From NCBI RefSeq assembly GCF_934295145.1, contig NZ_CAKRAS010000026.1, positions 1-41,974 of the forward strand: a DNA stretch of 41,974 nucleotides, given 5' to 3'. The position numbers and the translations under genes were made by a program. The number at the start of each line of letters is the position of its first letter. Positions within the stretch are counted from its first letter, which is position 1. The stretch is from an uncultured Eubacterium sp. GTDB taxonomy: Bacteria > Bacillota > Clostridia > Lachnospirales > Lachnospiraceae. Below the pieces are notes generated by a model. That model saw only the letters and a program-made list of their open reading frames with translations. It searched no databases and was not told the DNA's origin. Shown piece after piece: positions 16,274 through 24,135 of this stretch.

Positions 16274-16591
16274 TTATTTGTTTTTCATCTTGATGTCGAT
16301 GCTGACACCAGCCGGCATCTCTAATCTTGACAGTGCATCAACAGTTTTCTGTGTTGGTGCTACGATGTCGATCAGTCTTTTGTGTGTTCTCTGTTCGAAC
16401 TGCTCTCTGGAATCTTTGTATTTGTGAACCGCTCTTAAGATTGTTACAACCTCTTTCTTAGTAGGAAGTGGTACCGGTCCGCTCACCTGTGATCCGTTTT
16501 TCTTTACAGTTTCGATAATTTTCTTTGCTGATGCATCCACCATCTCGTGGTCATAAGCCTTGAGAATGATTCTCATTACTTGACTTGCCAT
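16274..16591 (-). CDS. rpsJ: 30S ribosomal protein S10
   Basis: The 105-residue S10 (also NusE) has MRIILKAYDHEMVDASAKKI, GPVPLPTKKEVVTILR and RTHKRLIDIVAPTQKTVD. The open frame runs 25 codons further, but AAAGGAGG and the family length put the start at 16589-16591 (MASQVMRI). It opens the superoperon. Confidence 0.97.
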   Translation of the reverse strand: MASQVMRIILKAYDHEMVDASAKKIIETVKKNGSQVSGPVPLPTKKEVVTILRAVHKYKDSREQFEQRTHKRLIDIVAPTQKTVDALSRLEMPAGVSIDIKMKNK

Positions 16592-16625
16592 AAAAAAAGT
16601 CGCCTCCTTTTCGCACTTTTGATTA

Positions 16626-16732
16626 GTACGACAAGCGGTGACTGTACACTCTCCCGTGTGTGTCATTCAATTTCACACACGTTGTTTTCAACCATTTCAT
16701 GGTCTTCAGTTTCAGTACAGTGACTTGTCGTC
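16626..16732 (-). promoter_or_regulatory. Candidate S10 operon leader structure
   Basis: In the rpsJ leader two arms (16626-16647 and 16715-16732) pair as GACGACAAG/CTTGTCGT plus ACTGTAC/GTACAGT with a small internal loop. They enclose a perfect 8-bp hairpin CGTGTGTG/CACACACG (16655-16681) and a GTTG-TTTT-CAAC hairpin (16681-16692). The fold is strong and lies 35 nt before the ribosome binding site region, so autogenous control is plausible but unproven. Confidence 0.5.
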
Positions 16733-16821
16733 AGTTTCCTAACTTGACATTCGCTCCACGGAAAACCTGCCACTTGGGCAGCAACCTCGCGCTTCATTGC
16801 TATCATGTCACAGCAATTGCT

Positions 16822-16850
16822 AGTATAAGAGATTTTTTTCGGAATTGCAA
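16822..16850 (-). promoter_or_regulatory. Promoter of the S10 ribosomal operon
   Basis: TTGCAA (16845-16850), a 17-nt spacer and TATACT (16822-16827) read leftwards. A run of A-rich sequence immediately upstream (16851-16880) looks like an UP element. The start of transcription is expected near 16815, giving a leader of about 224 nt before rpsJ. Confidence 0.8.
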
Positions 16851-16985
16851 GTAGTTTTTTCAATTTTTTTCAAAATATACGTGTTTTTCTTGTACTTTTA
16901 TAAATACATTGGATTTTTGGGCTTTTTCAAGTGTTTTGACGACGGAGAGTTTGTTATATAGGCGGCAATGAAAGAAACATGCGAC

Positions 16986-17081
16986 CAGACACGGATAATT
17001 TTCTGTTTCCGCTGCGCCGCTTATCTCCGCCTCCTCCCGCGAACTCGCCTCCAGCAAAACCGGCTGTCGGCTCAGACACAC
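16986..17081 (+). repeat. GC-rich structured repeat, copy A
   Basis: This 96-nt segment matches, in opposite orientation, 18425-18514. Shared blocks include CAGACACGG, AATTTTCT, GCTGCGCCGC, CGCCTCCTCCCGCGAACTCGC split by small changes, and CTCAGACACAC at the end. A small hairpin in the middle (CAGC/GCTG) is replaced in the other copy by CACGC/GCGTG, so pairing is kept while bases change. It lies between the divergent rpsJ and methyltransferase promoters. Confidence 0.7.
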
Positions 17082-17164
17082 TTCCTGAGGCACGGGAATC
17101 CTTATTCTGCAGTAAAGTAAATTAATTGCTAAATACATTAGGTGCTATTCTCATTTATAGTTTC

Positions 17165-17193
17165 TTGACGAAAGACCTGGAAGCATCTATAAT
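17165..17193 (+). promoter_or_regulatory. Promoter of the methyltransferase gene
   Basis: TTGACG (17165-17170), a 17-nt spacer and a perfect TATAAT (17188-17193) read rightwards. The expected start is near 17200, giving a leader of roughly 209 nt before the ATG at 17409. Confidence 0.8.
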
Positions 17194-17208
17194 CATAGAG
17201 ACATACAG

Positions 17209-17360
17209 TTATAAGTTATACAAGAAAGTGTGCTATCACACACTTACGCGTTTAAAATTATCAATCTTTCTTGCCCGCGCCGAGCACGCTTGCAAAGCAA
17301 GAATCTCTTCTCGTGCGAATGCGCATCATTTGCACAAAGTACACAAGTATAACATTATAA
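17209..17360 (+). ncRNA. Candidate structured 5' leader RNA
   Basis: TTATAAGTTATAC (17209-17221) pairs with GTATAACATTATAA (17347-17360) over 13 bp with one bulge. Inside are a 7-bp hairpin AAGTGTG/CACACTT (17226-17245) and a GCACG/CGTGC stem capped by CTTGC-AAA-GCAAG (17289-17301). It starts about 9 nt after the predicted transcription start and ends about 48 nt before the gene. No terminator T-run is seen, so a leader is more likely than a free small RNA. I do not recognise a known class. Confidence 0.45.
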
Positions 17361-17408
17361 TAGGTAGAAACAGAATTCATATCATGCGAAAGTAGAGGAA
17401 AATAGACA

Positions 17409-18272
17409 ATGTGGATAGCAAAGAACTGGAAAGATTATCAGGTGATTGATTGTTCCCAGGGTGAGAAACTGGAGCGATGGGGAAAATACCTCCTCGTTCG
17501 TCCGGACCCGCAGGTCATCTGGGATACACCAAAGGTAGAAAAAGGATGGCACAAACATAATGCTCATTATCACAGAAGTAAAAAAGGCGGTGGTGAATGG
17601 GAATTTTTCGATCTGCCGGAACAGTGGACCATTCATTACAATGATCTGACCTTCAACTTAAAACCATTTAGCTTCAAGCATACAGGATTATTCCCGGAAC
17701 AGGCTGCAAACTGGGACTGGTTCGGTGACAAGATCCGCAAAGCGGGCCGTCCGGTCAAAGTATTAAACCTGTTTGCCTATACCGGTGGTGCAACCCTTGC
17801 CGCTGCAGCTGCCGGCGCCCAGGTCACACATGTGGATGCTTCCAAAGGAATGGTTCAGTGGGCAAAGGAAAATGCTGCTTCTTCCGGCCTCTCTGACAAA
17901 CCGATTCGTTGGCTTGTGGATGACTGCGTTAAATTTGTAGAGCGCGAAATCCGCCGTGGCAATCATTACGATGCCATTATCATGGATCCTCCATCTTACG
18001 GCAGAGGTCCGAAAGGCGAAATCTGGAAAATCGAAGAATCTGTTTACCCCCTGGTTAAACTGTGTACACAGATCCTTTCCGATGATCCGCTGTTCTTCCT
18101 GATCAACTCCTACACCACAGGACTTCAGCCTGCGGTACTGGCATATATGCTCGGAACCGTTATGAAAAAATATGACGGTATTGTAACTGCTGATGAAATC
18201 GGTCTTCCGGTGTCTTCAAACGGACTTGTACTTCCATGTGGAGCCTCCGGTCGTTGGGAATCTAGCAAATAA
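17409..18272 (+). CDS. Class I SAM-dependent methyltransferase, RlmI/RlmK-like (COG1092 type)
   Basis: The 287-residue protein resembles the catalytic half of the RlmI/RlmK family, which methylates 23S rRNA bases. The N-terminal 90 residues form a substrate-binding part (EWEFFDLPEQWTIHYNDL). The SAM motif I is LNLFAYTGGATLAAAAAGA (about residues 119-137), the acidic strand end is VDASKG, and motif IV is DPPSYGRGPKG (about 195-205). It lacks the PUA domain of full-length RlmI, so the target is not certain. GAGG precedes the ATG. It is the only confident plus-strand gene in the window. Confidence 0.85.
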   Translation: MWIAKNWKDYQVIDCSQGEKLERWGKYLLVRPDPQVIWDTPKVEKGWHKHNAHYHRSKKGGGEWEFFDLPEQWTIHYNDLTFNLKPFSFKHTGLFPEQAANWDWFGDKIRKAGRPVKVLNLFAYTGGATLAAAAAGAQVTHVDASKGMVQWAKENAASSGLSDKPIRWLVDDCVKFVEREIRRGNHYDAIIMDPPSYGRGPKGEIWKIEESVYPLVKLCTQILSDDPLFFLINSYTTGLQPAVLAYMLGTVMKKYDGIVTADEIGLPVSSNGLVLPCGASGRWESSK

Positions 18273-18331
18273 TATCTTTCCTGTGTAAAGAACGAAACAG
18301 ATTACCACCATGTTACATCTGCCACTGTGCA

Positions 18332-18550
18332 GCAAAATGTAAATAAAATGAGAAAGAAAAAACGATATCACAAGACGGTAGAGCAATTTTCGTCATCGGA
18401 GCGAGCATAGTTTCGCCTCCGCGAGTGTGTCTGAGCACGCTGATTTTGCGTGCGAGTTCGCGGGAGGAGGCGAAAATGGGCGGCGCAGCGCAGATAGAAA
18501 ATTGTCCGTGTCTGTGATATCGTTTTTTCTTCATTTTTATTACATTTTGC
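18332..18550. repeat. 219-nt palindromic element containing repeat copy B
   Basis: GCAAAATGTAA (18332-18342) and TTACATTTTGC (18540-18550) close a long imperfect palindrome. The inner arms AAAAAACGATATCACA and TGTGATATCGTTTTTT pair over 16 bp, and further stems (CGCCTCC/GGAGGCG, CACGC/GCGTG) lie inside. T-runs follow the stem on both strands, so it can act as a bidirectional terminator between the convergent methyltransferase and response regulator genes. The core 18425-18514 is the inverted relative of 16986-17081. Confidence 0.75.
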
Positions 18551-18569
18551 GACCGTTTGATTATTTCTT

Positions 18570-20150
18570 TTAATCTTCCCGCAAGGATTTCTTATACTCC
18601 ATTGGGCTCACATTATAAATCTGCTTAAAAGCATCTACAAAACGGCGAACATTATTATAACCAACCTTTTCTCCGATCTCATATGTTTTAAGATCCGTGG
18701 TCCGAAGCAGTTTGATAGCCTCTTCCATACGGATAGATGTCAGATATGCTTTATAATTCTGTCCGGTTTCCTTTTTAAACAGTGCACTGAAATAATTCTG
18801 GCTGACACAGGCCACATCTGCCAGCTCTTTGATAGACATATCTTCGGCATAATGCGCTTTGATATAATCTTTGACTTGCTCAATCATTACCTTATCTTTG
18901 GATTTTCCATTTTTATCCAGCAAAATCCAGAGATTCTGGTAATACTGCCGAATACATTCACGCAGGGCGCGGAATGTTTTCCGCTGTTCAGTATCTTTCT
19001 GCAGTTTCTCCTGCATCTCGTTATAATCACCCTCGACAAGCTGATACTGGAATAATTTTGTACCTATTTCAGCCACAAAATACAACACCCTGGAGAGTGC
19101 CGCATTTTTATTTCCATAATGAATGGCCTCTACCTTATCCATGATCTTGTCGATTTTTTCCAGATAGGAATCGTCATGCGCAATGATTGCATGGTAAGCC
19201 TCATCCACACTTTTTGCATAGTCTTCAAAGGATACGGTATAATCTTTATGGATTTCTCTGAAATCAATCAGCGGCTTTTCTTCAAAATAATACAGTTCAA
19301 ATGCAAACTTTGCCGTTTTGTAAGCATTTTTCAGTTGCTTTGCATCGGTAGAATACATACCGATCCCGACTGATAAATCTGTATGTACCTGCGCTGACAC
19401 CTGCTGTACTACCGGCATCACATATGTATCTACAAACGTGTCTTCCTCTCCACAGGGGAACACGCCCATCAGATGCAATGCACAGTCATCCTTACGAAGT
19501 ACAAATGCTTTTCCCCGTAGCTTCTGACTGATCTGATTATAAATAGAAAAGCGCACCAGATTAAAACGTTCAAAGGAATCATGAGCCATATCTGATGCCA
19601 CATCCGGGCGGATTCCAATGCAGATTCCAACAAAAAAATGGTTTGCAAAATCTATCTCTTCCGCCGCAAATAACTGGTACAATTCGTCATTTTCAAAGCC
19701 TTGTCCATCATTGATCTCCCGGAACAGTTTCTGCATTTCATCGTCTTCTTCTTTGAATATTTCAATCGTATTCTGCTCTTTCAGTTTTTGAATTGCTTTG
19801 CGCACTGCATCCTCAAGATCCTTGCGTGCTACTGGTTTCAGCAAATAATCCACAGCTCCGCTCTGCAGGGCTTCTTTTGCATATGTAAACTCCTGATATC
19901 CACTGATAAAAATAAACTTCGCATGCACATGTGCTTCATTACACCAGCGGAGTATATCAAGCCCCGTCATGTAAGGCATTTTAATATCTGTAATGACAAT
20001 ATCTGGTACTGTATCCTCTATTACTCTTTTGAGCTGCTGTCCGTCCCGTGCTTCCCCCACGAGTTCTATATCCAAGTTCTTCCAGTCAATCAGTTTCTTT
20101 AACCCCTGTAAGATAACTCCCTCGTCATCCGCGATCACTACTTTCCACAT
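18570..20150 (-). CDS. YesN-type response regulator with AraC output domain
   Basis: The 526-residue protein has an N-terminal receiver domain with the acidic pair at residues 8-9, phospho-acceptor Asp55 in ITDIKMP, and the LLKP lysine. A long middle region (about 130-420) is of the type found in YesN regulators. The C-terminal AraC/XylS double helix-turn-helix includes MSIKELADVACVSQNYFSAL and VGYNNVRRFVDAFKQIY. It overlaps the upstream kinase gene by 26 nt and forms its cognate pair. Targets are not evident, but sugar transport or utilisation genes are usual for the family. Confidence 0.92.
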   Translation of the reverse strand: MWKVVIADDEGVILQGLKKLIDWKNLDIELVGEARDGQQLKRVIEDTVPDIVITDIKMPYMTGLDILRWCNEAHVHAKFIFISGYQEFTYAKEALQSGAVDYLLKPVARKDLEDAVRKAIQKLKEQNTIEIFKEEDDEMQKLFREINDGQGFENDELYQLFAAEEIDFANHFFVGICIGIRPDVASDMAHDSFERFNLVRFSIYNQISQKLRGKAFVLRKDDCALHLMGVFPCGEEDTFVDTYVMPVVQQVSAQVHTDLSVGIGMYSTDAKQLKNAYKTAKFAFELYYFEEKPLIDFREIHKDYTVSFEDYAKSVDEAYHAIIAHDDSYLEKIDKIMDKVEAIHYGNKNAALSRVLYFVAEIGTKLFQYQLVEGDYNEMQEKLQKDTEQRKTFRALRECIRQYYQNLWILLDKNGKSKDKVMIEQVKDYIKAHYAEDMSIKELADVACVSQNYFSALFKKETGQNYKAYLTSIRMEEAIKLLRTTDLKTYEIGEKVGYNNVRRFVDAFKQIYNVSPMEYKKSLRED

Positions 20151-21957
20151 CTTCAGGCTCCTCCCAAATCGGCAAATGATAGGTTACAATCGTTCCAACG
20201 CCAAGGAAACTTTCAATCCTAAATCCATACTCTTTGCCGCAATTCAGCTTTATTCTGTCATAAACATTTTTCATACCAACACTCAGACGACCGTTTGCAT
20301 CTGCTTTTCCGATTTCCGGATGATCCAGTGTCTCCTGCATGATCCGTACCTGCTCCTCATCCATTCCAACGCCATCGTCCATCACAACAATTTCCAAATA
20401 ATTTTCTTTACGCTCTACACGAATAGCTACCGTTCCTTCGCCATCTTTTTCACGAAGTCCATGGCGGATCGCATTTTCCACCACTGGTTGAAGCAACAAT
20501 TTTGGAATATAAAGTTGTGTATCTTCGTCTGACACCTGAATGCTTAATCCGATGCGGCCTTCATACCGTACTTTCATAATGACAAAGTACTCACGCAATG
20601 CCTGTAATTCATCCTGCAATACGATACAGTCGGTATGTTCTCCCATCACATACCGAAGCTGATGTGCCAGGCATTCCAACAGTTCCGCCGTCTTTTCATC
20701 GTTTTCTTCCAGTGCCGTCATCCGGATCACATCCAGAGTATTGTACAGATAATGCGGCTGAATCTGCATTTTCAGTGCATTCAGTTCTGCATCTTTCTGG
20801 CAGATTCTGGCTACATACACCTGATTGATATAATCATTCAGGCGCTCCACCATCTTGTTGAATCCATCTGCGATGATTTCCATTTCATCATGGGAATTAA
20901 TCTCCAGACACACATCCATCTGACCATTCTCTACCTGCTTCATGGCTTCCTGCACCTTCCGGACCGGTTCAGTCATCCTGTTCGAAAATATAATATACAA
21001 AAGTATTAGGAAAATACAGGAAAACAGCAAAATTACAACCATCATCGTACGGTTACTGAAATAATATCCCATTGCTTCCGCATCACTCAATGCCAGTACT
21101 GCATATTCCTCCGTTCCTGTAATCTTTGCATAAAATATCCAGTTATCATCTATTTTTTCATACCCTTCGTCATCTGTCAAATGAGCCATCACTTTTTTGC
21201 CAAGGGGATTTCTTCCATCCAGATAATCCTTTCTGTCCTGGCTGTATACATAATGCGATTCTTTCGGATTACAAATATAAAGTTTCCCTTTTTCCAGTCC
21301 AATCTTCTTTACCAGATCATCCAAAACATCCACATTAACATCCGCAAACAATGTGCCCAGTGCTGTATTACATGCGCGATTCATAGATGTGGTGTCCATA
21401 TAATTACGCACCAGAACGAAAATGAAATCATCTGTATTGATACAGATATTACTCTCTTCTGTCGTTCCTAATACTCTCAGATCCCGCAATCGATCCTTCG
21501 GAATAATACTCATCTGCGTATAATATTCTGCATCATTTCGCAGTGTTTTTTCCTGATTATAATATACACTGTATATATGTCCATTAAAATCCACAAAACG
21601 GGTAGATGCGATATGCTTACTCTGTGACATAACGCTGTTCAGAGCATTCACTACTTCCAATGCCCGCTCACCATCACTGCGTTCCGTATCCTTCAATACC
21701 GTAGCCAGACTTTCTCCCCGATCTGTCTCGTATTCGTATAAATCGGCCATAGCATCATCCGCAGATTCTATAATGTCACCGACATTTCGGGCAAAATACC
21801 CGTTGATCTGCGCATAGTTGCGGATCATTGTCTCTCTGACACTGTCTGTAAATCTGGAAAAAAACAGAATACTCAGCAGGAGCAGCGGAATCACGCCCAA
21901 AAATACATAAGCCACTGTCAGCTTTCCGAAGGTTGTATCAAATAATTTCTTTCTCAT
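20125..21957 (-). CDS. YesM-type sensor histidine kinase
   Basis: The 610-residue membrane kinase has a first membrane helix (about 13-35), an extracellular sensing domain (36-303), a second helix (about 305-325), a HAMP linker (326-380), a His_kinase domain with phospho-acceptor His402 in QIQPHYLYNTLD, and an ATPase domain with N box PVVENAIRHG and G box DDGVGMD. Its start shares one base with the stop of the binding-protein gene (TAATG), and its end overlaps the regulator gene, so the three are tightly coupled. Confidence 0.93.
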   Translation of the reverse strand: MRKKLFDTTFGKLTVAYVFLGVIPLLLLSILFFSRFTDSVRETMIRNYAQINGYFARNVGDIIESADDAMADLYEYETDRGESLATVLKDTERSDGERALEVVNALNSVMSQSKHIASTRFVDFNGHIYSVYYNQEKTLRNDAEYYTQMSIIPKDRLRDLRVLGTTEESNICINTDDFIFVLVRNYMDTTSMNRACNTALGTLFADVNVDVLDDLVKKIGLEKGKLYICNPKESHYVYSQDRKDYLDGRNPLGKKVMAHLTDDEGYEKIDDNWIFYAKITGTEEYAVLALSDAEAMGYYFSNRTMMVVILLFSCIFLILLYIIFSNRMTEPVRKVQEAMKQVENGQMDVCLEINSHDEMEIIADGFNKMVERLNDYINQVYVARICQKDAELNALKMQIQPHYLYNTLDVIRMTALEENDEKTAELLECLAHQLRYVMGEHTDCIVLQDELQALREYFVIMKVRYEGRIGLSIQVSDEDTQLYIPKLLLQPVVENAIRHGLREKDGEGTVAIRVERKENYLEIVVMDDGVGMDEEQVRIMQETLDHPEIGKADANGRLSVGMKNVYDRIKLNCGKEYGFRIESFLGVGTIVTYHLPIWEEPEDVESSDRG

Positions 21958-23279
21958 TATTTTTCCTCCTGGCTTAGCTCACTGTCTTCCCAAAGCTGCT
22001 GTAAACTGATGGCTGTCTCCTCCACAGATAGTTCTCCACCTAATTCCCCACGCAAAAGAAGCAGCATACTTTTTTCGAATTCTACCGGCGTATCCTTGTC
22101 TCCGATATAGGTTGCAATCTGTTCGTCGCTGCTGCGGAACGCCCGCTCTGTTTCTTCCTGAAATTTCACTCCGGTCGTAGCAATCCACTCCTTTGTCAAC
22201 GGAAAACCACAAATAGATTCACAAACCAGCGTATAGTTTTCTTCTGAATAAAAATATTTCAGAAATGTCATGGCGGCCTCATACCTTTGCGGATCACTCT
22301 CACACTCTTTTGTCACAGACCAGAATGTATCCAGATTGTCGCCGGCATAGGTTGCTCCATTTTCATCCGGCACATAAAACCACCCAAGCTCCATATCTTC
22401 ATTTAACTTCTGAATGGCAAAAGATGTCCATGGTCCGGTATACATCATCGCAATCTCGCCCTCTGCCATTTTATATGGCAGATTTCCATCTCTGGTTGTC
22501 TGCCAGTCTTTGTTAACATAATCTGCTTCGAACAGCCCACTTAAATCCGTCAGCATTTTCATTGGTTCCGCATCTGTCCATGACACCACTCCATCCGCAC
22601 AATCACTGAGCCAGTTCCTGTTTTTTGCCAGCACATCCGTACGGAAAAAGTGATTTACCCAGTATTCCATATGCCACAGATCACTTCCAGCCACACCGAT
22701 GGGTGTAATACCACGCCGTTTCAGTACTTTGCAGACATTCAGAAATTCTTCATAGGTTTGTGGCTCCTGCAGGTGATATCTTTCAAAAATTTCCTTGTTA
22801 TAGATAATACCGGAAGTGGACTCTACCGCTCCCACTCCGTAGACTTTTCCATCTACATCGTAAGTATATTTTACCAGATCCGTCACCTCTTCCGAGATTT
22901 CACCAAGTGTATCACTGCTGGCATACATTCCAGGTGTCTTTAACTGTACAATATCACCAAGCTCATCTCTGGCAATTTTTTTAATCAGAATATCCTCGTA
23001 TACTTTATCCAGATAGTTTACTTCATAATTCACTTTAATATTCGGATACAGTTCTTCAAAATTGCGCACCGTGGCCTCAATGGCCGAATTCCACTGTGGA
23101 TTCTGGTATGCATATACCAGCTCTATTTCAACCCGATCCTCATCATCTTCTTTGTCTTTTTTAGCAGCTTCCCTGTTTCGCATACTGTCGTAAAACAATG
23201 TGCCACACAGGGCAGCAAGCACTGATACCAGAACAATGATCGTAACTATGATCAGTATTCGCTTGCGTCCCTCTTTCAT
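21957..23279 (-). CDS. Membrane-anchored family 1 extracellular solute-binding protein
   Basis: The 440-residue protein resembles sugar-binding components of ABC importers: IEATVRNFEELYPNIKVNYE near the N terminus, then GVGAVESTSGIIYNKEIFE and MAEGEIAMMYTGPWTSFAI. The N-terminal hydrophobic segment (8-29) lacks a lipobox (the Cys is preceded by Leu), so it is probably held by an uncleaved helix. No permease or ATPase gene is near. Joined by TAATG to the kinase, it may be the ligand-sensing partner of the YesM/YesN pair. GAGGAAAAGAG precedes the ATG. Confidence 0.88.
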   Translation of the reverse strand: MKEGRKRILIIVTIIVLVSVLAALCGTLFYDSMRNREAAKKDKEDDEDRVEIELVYAYQNPQWNSAIEATVRNFEELYPNIKVNYEVNYLDKVYEDILIKKIARDELGDIVQLKTPGMYASSDTLGEISEEVTDLVKYTYDVDGKVYGVGAVESTSGIIYNKEIFERYHLQEPQTYEEFLNVCKVLKRRGITPIGVAGSDLWHMEYWVNHFFRTDVLAKNRNWLSDCADGVVSWTDAEPMKMLTDLSGLFEADYVNKDWQTTRDGNLPYKMAEGEIAMMYTGPWTSFAIQKLNEDMELGWFYVPDENGATYAGDNLDTFWSVTKECESDPQRYEAAMTFLKYFYSEENYTLVCESICGFPLTKEWIATTGVKFQEETERAFRSSDEQIATYIGDKDTPVEFEKSMLLLLRGELGGELSVEETAISLQQLWEDSELSQEEK

Positions 23280-23339
23280 CTCTTTTCCTCAGTCTTCCTG
23301 TTCCACTTTTTTCATGCGTATCATGTATCTTTCTTTGGG

Positions 23340-23374
23340 ATCTATGCTGGAATGCCATTGCATCGTGCATAGAT
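23340..23374. other. Dyad in the leader of the binding-protein operon
   Basis: ATCTATGC and GCATAGAT form an 8-bp inverted repeat with a 19-nt loop, about 60 nt upstream of the binding-protein start. It could be an RNA hairpin or an operator. Nothing further can be read from it. Confidence 0.35.
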
Positions 23375-23379
23375 ACGAC

Positions 23380-23414
23380 TAAAAGCGGTTCCCCCAACAC
23401 AGGGGCACCGCTTA
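23380..23414 (-). terminator. Rho-independent terminator of the VOC gene
   Basis: On the minus strand AAGCGGTGCCCC and GGGGGAACCGCTT form a GC-rich stem with a short loop and a TTTTAG tail, about 35 nt after the VOC stop codon. Confidence 0.75.
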
Positions 23415-23446
23415 AAATTTTACAACTCTCAATCAAACAATTTTTC

Positions 23447-23857
23447 TTATTTATTCTCAATAAACTCGATCAGAACACCGTTGCAGTCGCGAACAAACAT
23501 AACGGAATTGCCTTCCATACATACTTCATGTGCAATATCAACACCATTCTCTACAAAGCCGGCTTTTAATGCTGCCATATCATCTGTCTCAAATGCGATA
23601 TGTTTTGTTCCTACTGTCTGAAGGTCAGAGTTCGGTGTCAGACGATCTTCCGGAATTTTCTTCGGCTCATCATACTCAAATAACTCTAACTGAAATCCAT
23701 CTTTCTCAAGGAACACAATGGTAGCTTTCAGTGGCGGTACATATCCATCCTCTTTCAATACTTCAAAACCAAGATTCTTTTTGTACCACTCAATAGACTC
23801 TTTCATGTTGTAAACACTGATTCCTGCATGCAATACTTTTTTTACATTTGTTGTCAT
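23447..23857 (-). CDS. VOC superfamily protein (glyoxalase/epimerase fold)
   Basis: The 136-residue protein has two beta-alpha-beta-beta-beta units. The expected metal ligands are visible: His in LHAGISV, Glu in FQLELFEY, His in TKHIAFETDD and Glu near the end in VLIEFIENK. VOC enzymes include glyoxalase I, methylmalonyl-CoA epimerase and dioxygenases; the substrate here cannot be told. The frame opens 6 codons earlier, but GAGGTGG precedes MTTNVKK at 23855-23857. Its transcript probably begins near 24081 and includes a folded leader. Confidence 0.85.
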   Translation of the reverse strand: MTTNVKKVLHAGISVYNMKESIEWYKKNLGFEVLKEDGYVPPLKATIVFLEKDGFQLELFEYDEPKKIPEDRLTPNSDLQTVGTKHIAFETDDMAALKAGFVENGVDIAHEVCMEGNSVMFVRDCNGVLIEFIENK

Positions 23858-23882
23858 TTCATCCACCTCATACATTTTTTAT

Positions 23883-24070
23883 TAACTATTCAGAGCCCAT
23901 TCGCAAAAGAGCTCGCTTGCGAGCGATACTTCTTGAACTTGCTTCAAGAAGGCTAAAATTACTACTTTTACTCATGTTGGCTTCTCGCCAAATAGGTTTC
24001 CGAGAAAAAATGTTCATTCATGCAGGCATGATTCGCATTTTTCCGTAAACCTGCCTGGCTCTGAATAGTT
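23883..24070 (-). repeat. Five-stem palindromic element in the VOC leader
   Basis: AACTATTCAGAGCC (23883-23896) and GGCTCTGAATAGTT (24057-24070) form a perfect 14-bp closing stem. Inside are GCTCGC-TT-GCGAGC, CTTCTTGAA-CTTGC-TTCAAGAAG (perfect 9 bp), TTGGC-TTCTC-GCCAA, and a longer arm GGTTT..AAAAAATG/CATTTTT..AAACC. It could be a MITE-like insertion or a genuine leader RNA; I do not recognise a known riboswitch. Confidence 0.65.
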
Positions 24071-24087
24071 GCATATCCTATGGTTTT

Positions 24088-24118
24088 AGTATACTATATT
24101 TCTACTGGTTTGACCAGT
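24088..24118 (-). promoter_or_regulatory. Probable VOC promoter overlapped by a FadR/GntR-like operator
   Basis: TGGTCA (24111-24116), a 17-nt spacer and TATACT (24088-24093) read leftwards. The -35 lies in the dyad ACTGGT-TTG-ACCAGT (24104-24118), whose core CTGGT-N3-ACCAG matches the known form of FadR-type GntR operators. A repressor bound here would block the -35. No GntR gene is in the window. Confidence 0.55.
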
Positions 24119-24135
24119 CTTAACCCTGCATTTTC

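Noticed and set aside
16663..16863. 66-codon frame in the S10 leader
   Set aside because: It overlaps the predicted promoter and the leader stems; no ribosome binding site and no similarity I recognise.
16860..17138. 92-codon minus-strand frame upstream of rpsJ
   Set aside because: It overlaps structured repeat copy A and the UP-like A-rich region, and lacks a ribosome binding site and a coding-like composition.
17200..17360. Known RNA classes (6S RNA, SRP RNA, tmRNA, SAM riboswitch) for the methyltransferase leader
   Set aside because: The characteristic conserved sequences of these RNAs are not visible, and there is no terminator.
22265..22943. Plus-strand open frames opposite the binding-protein gene
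   Set aside because: They are antisense shadows with no ribosome binding site and composition set by the real gene.
24104..24118. Terminator for the beta-helix gene
   Set aside because: The 6-bp dyad has no T-tract after it on the minus strand and fits an operator better.
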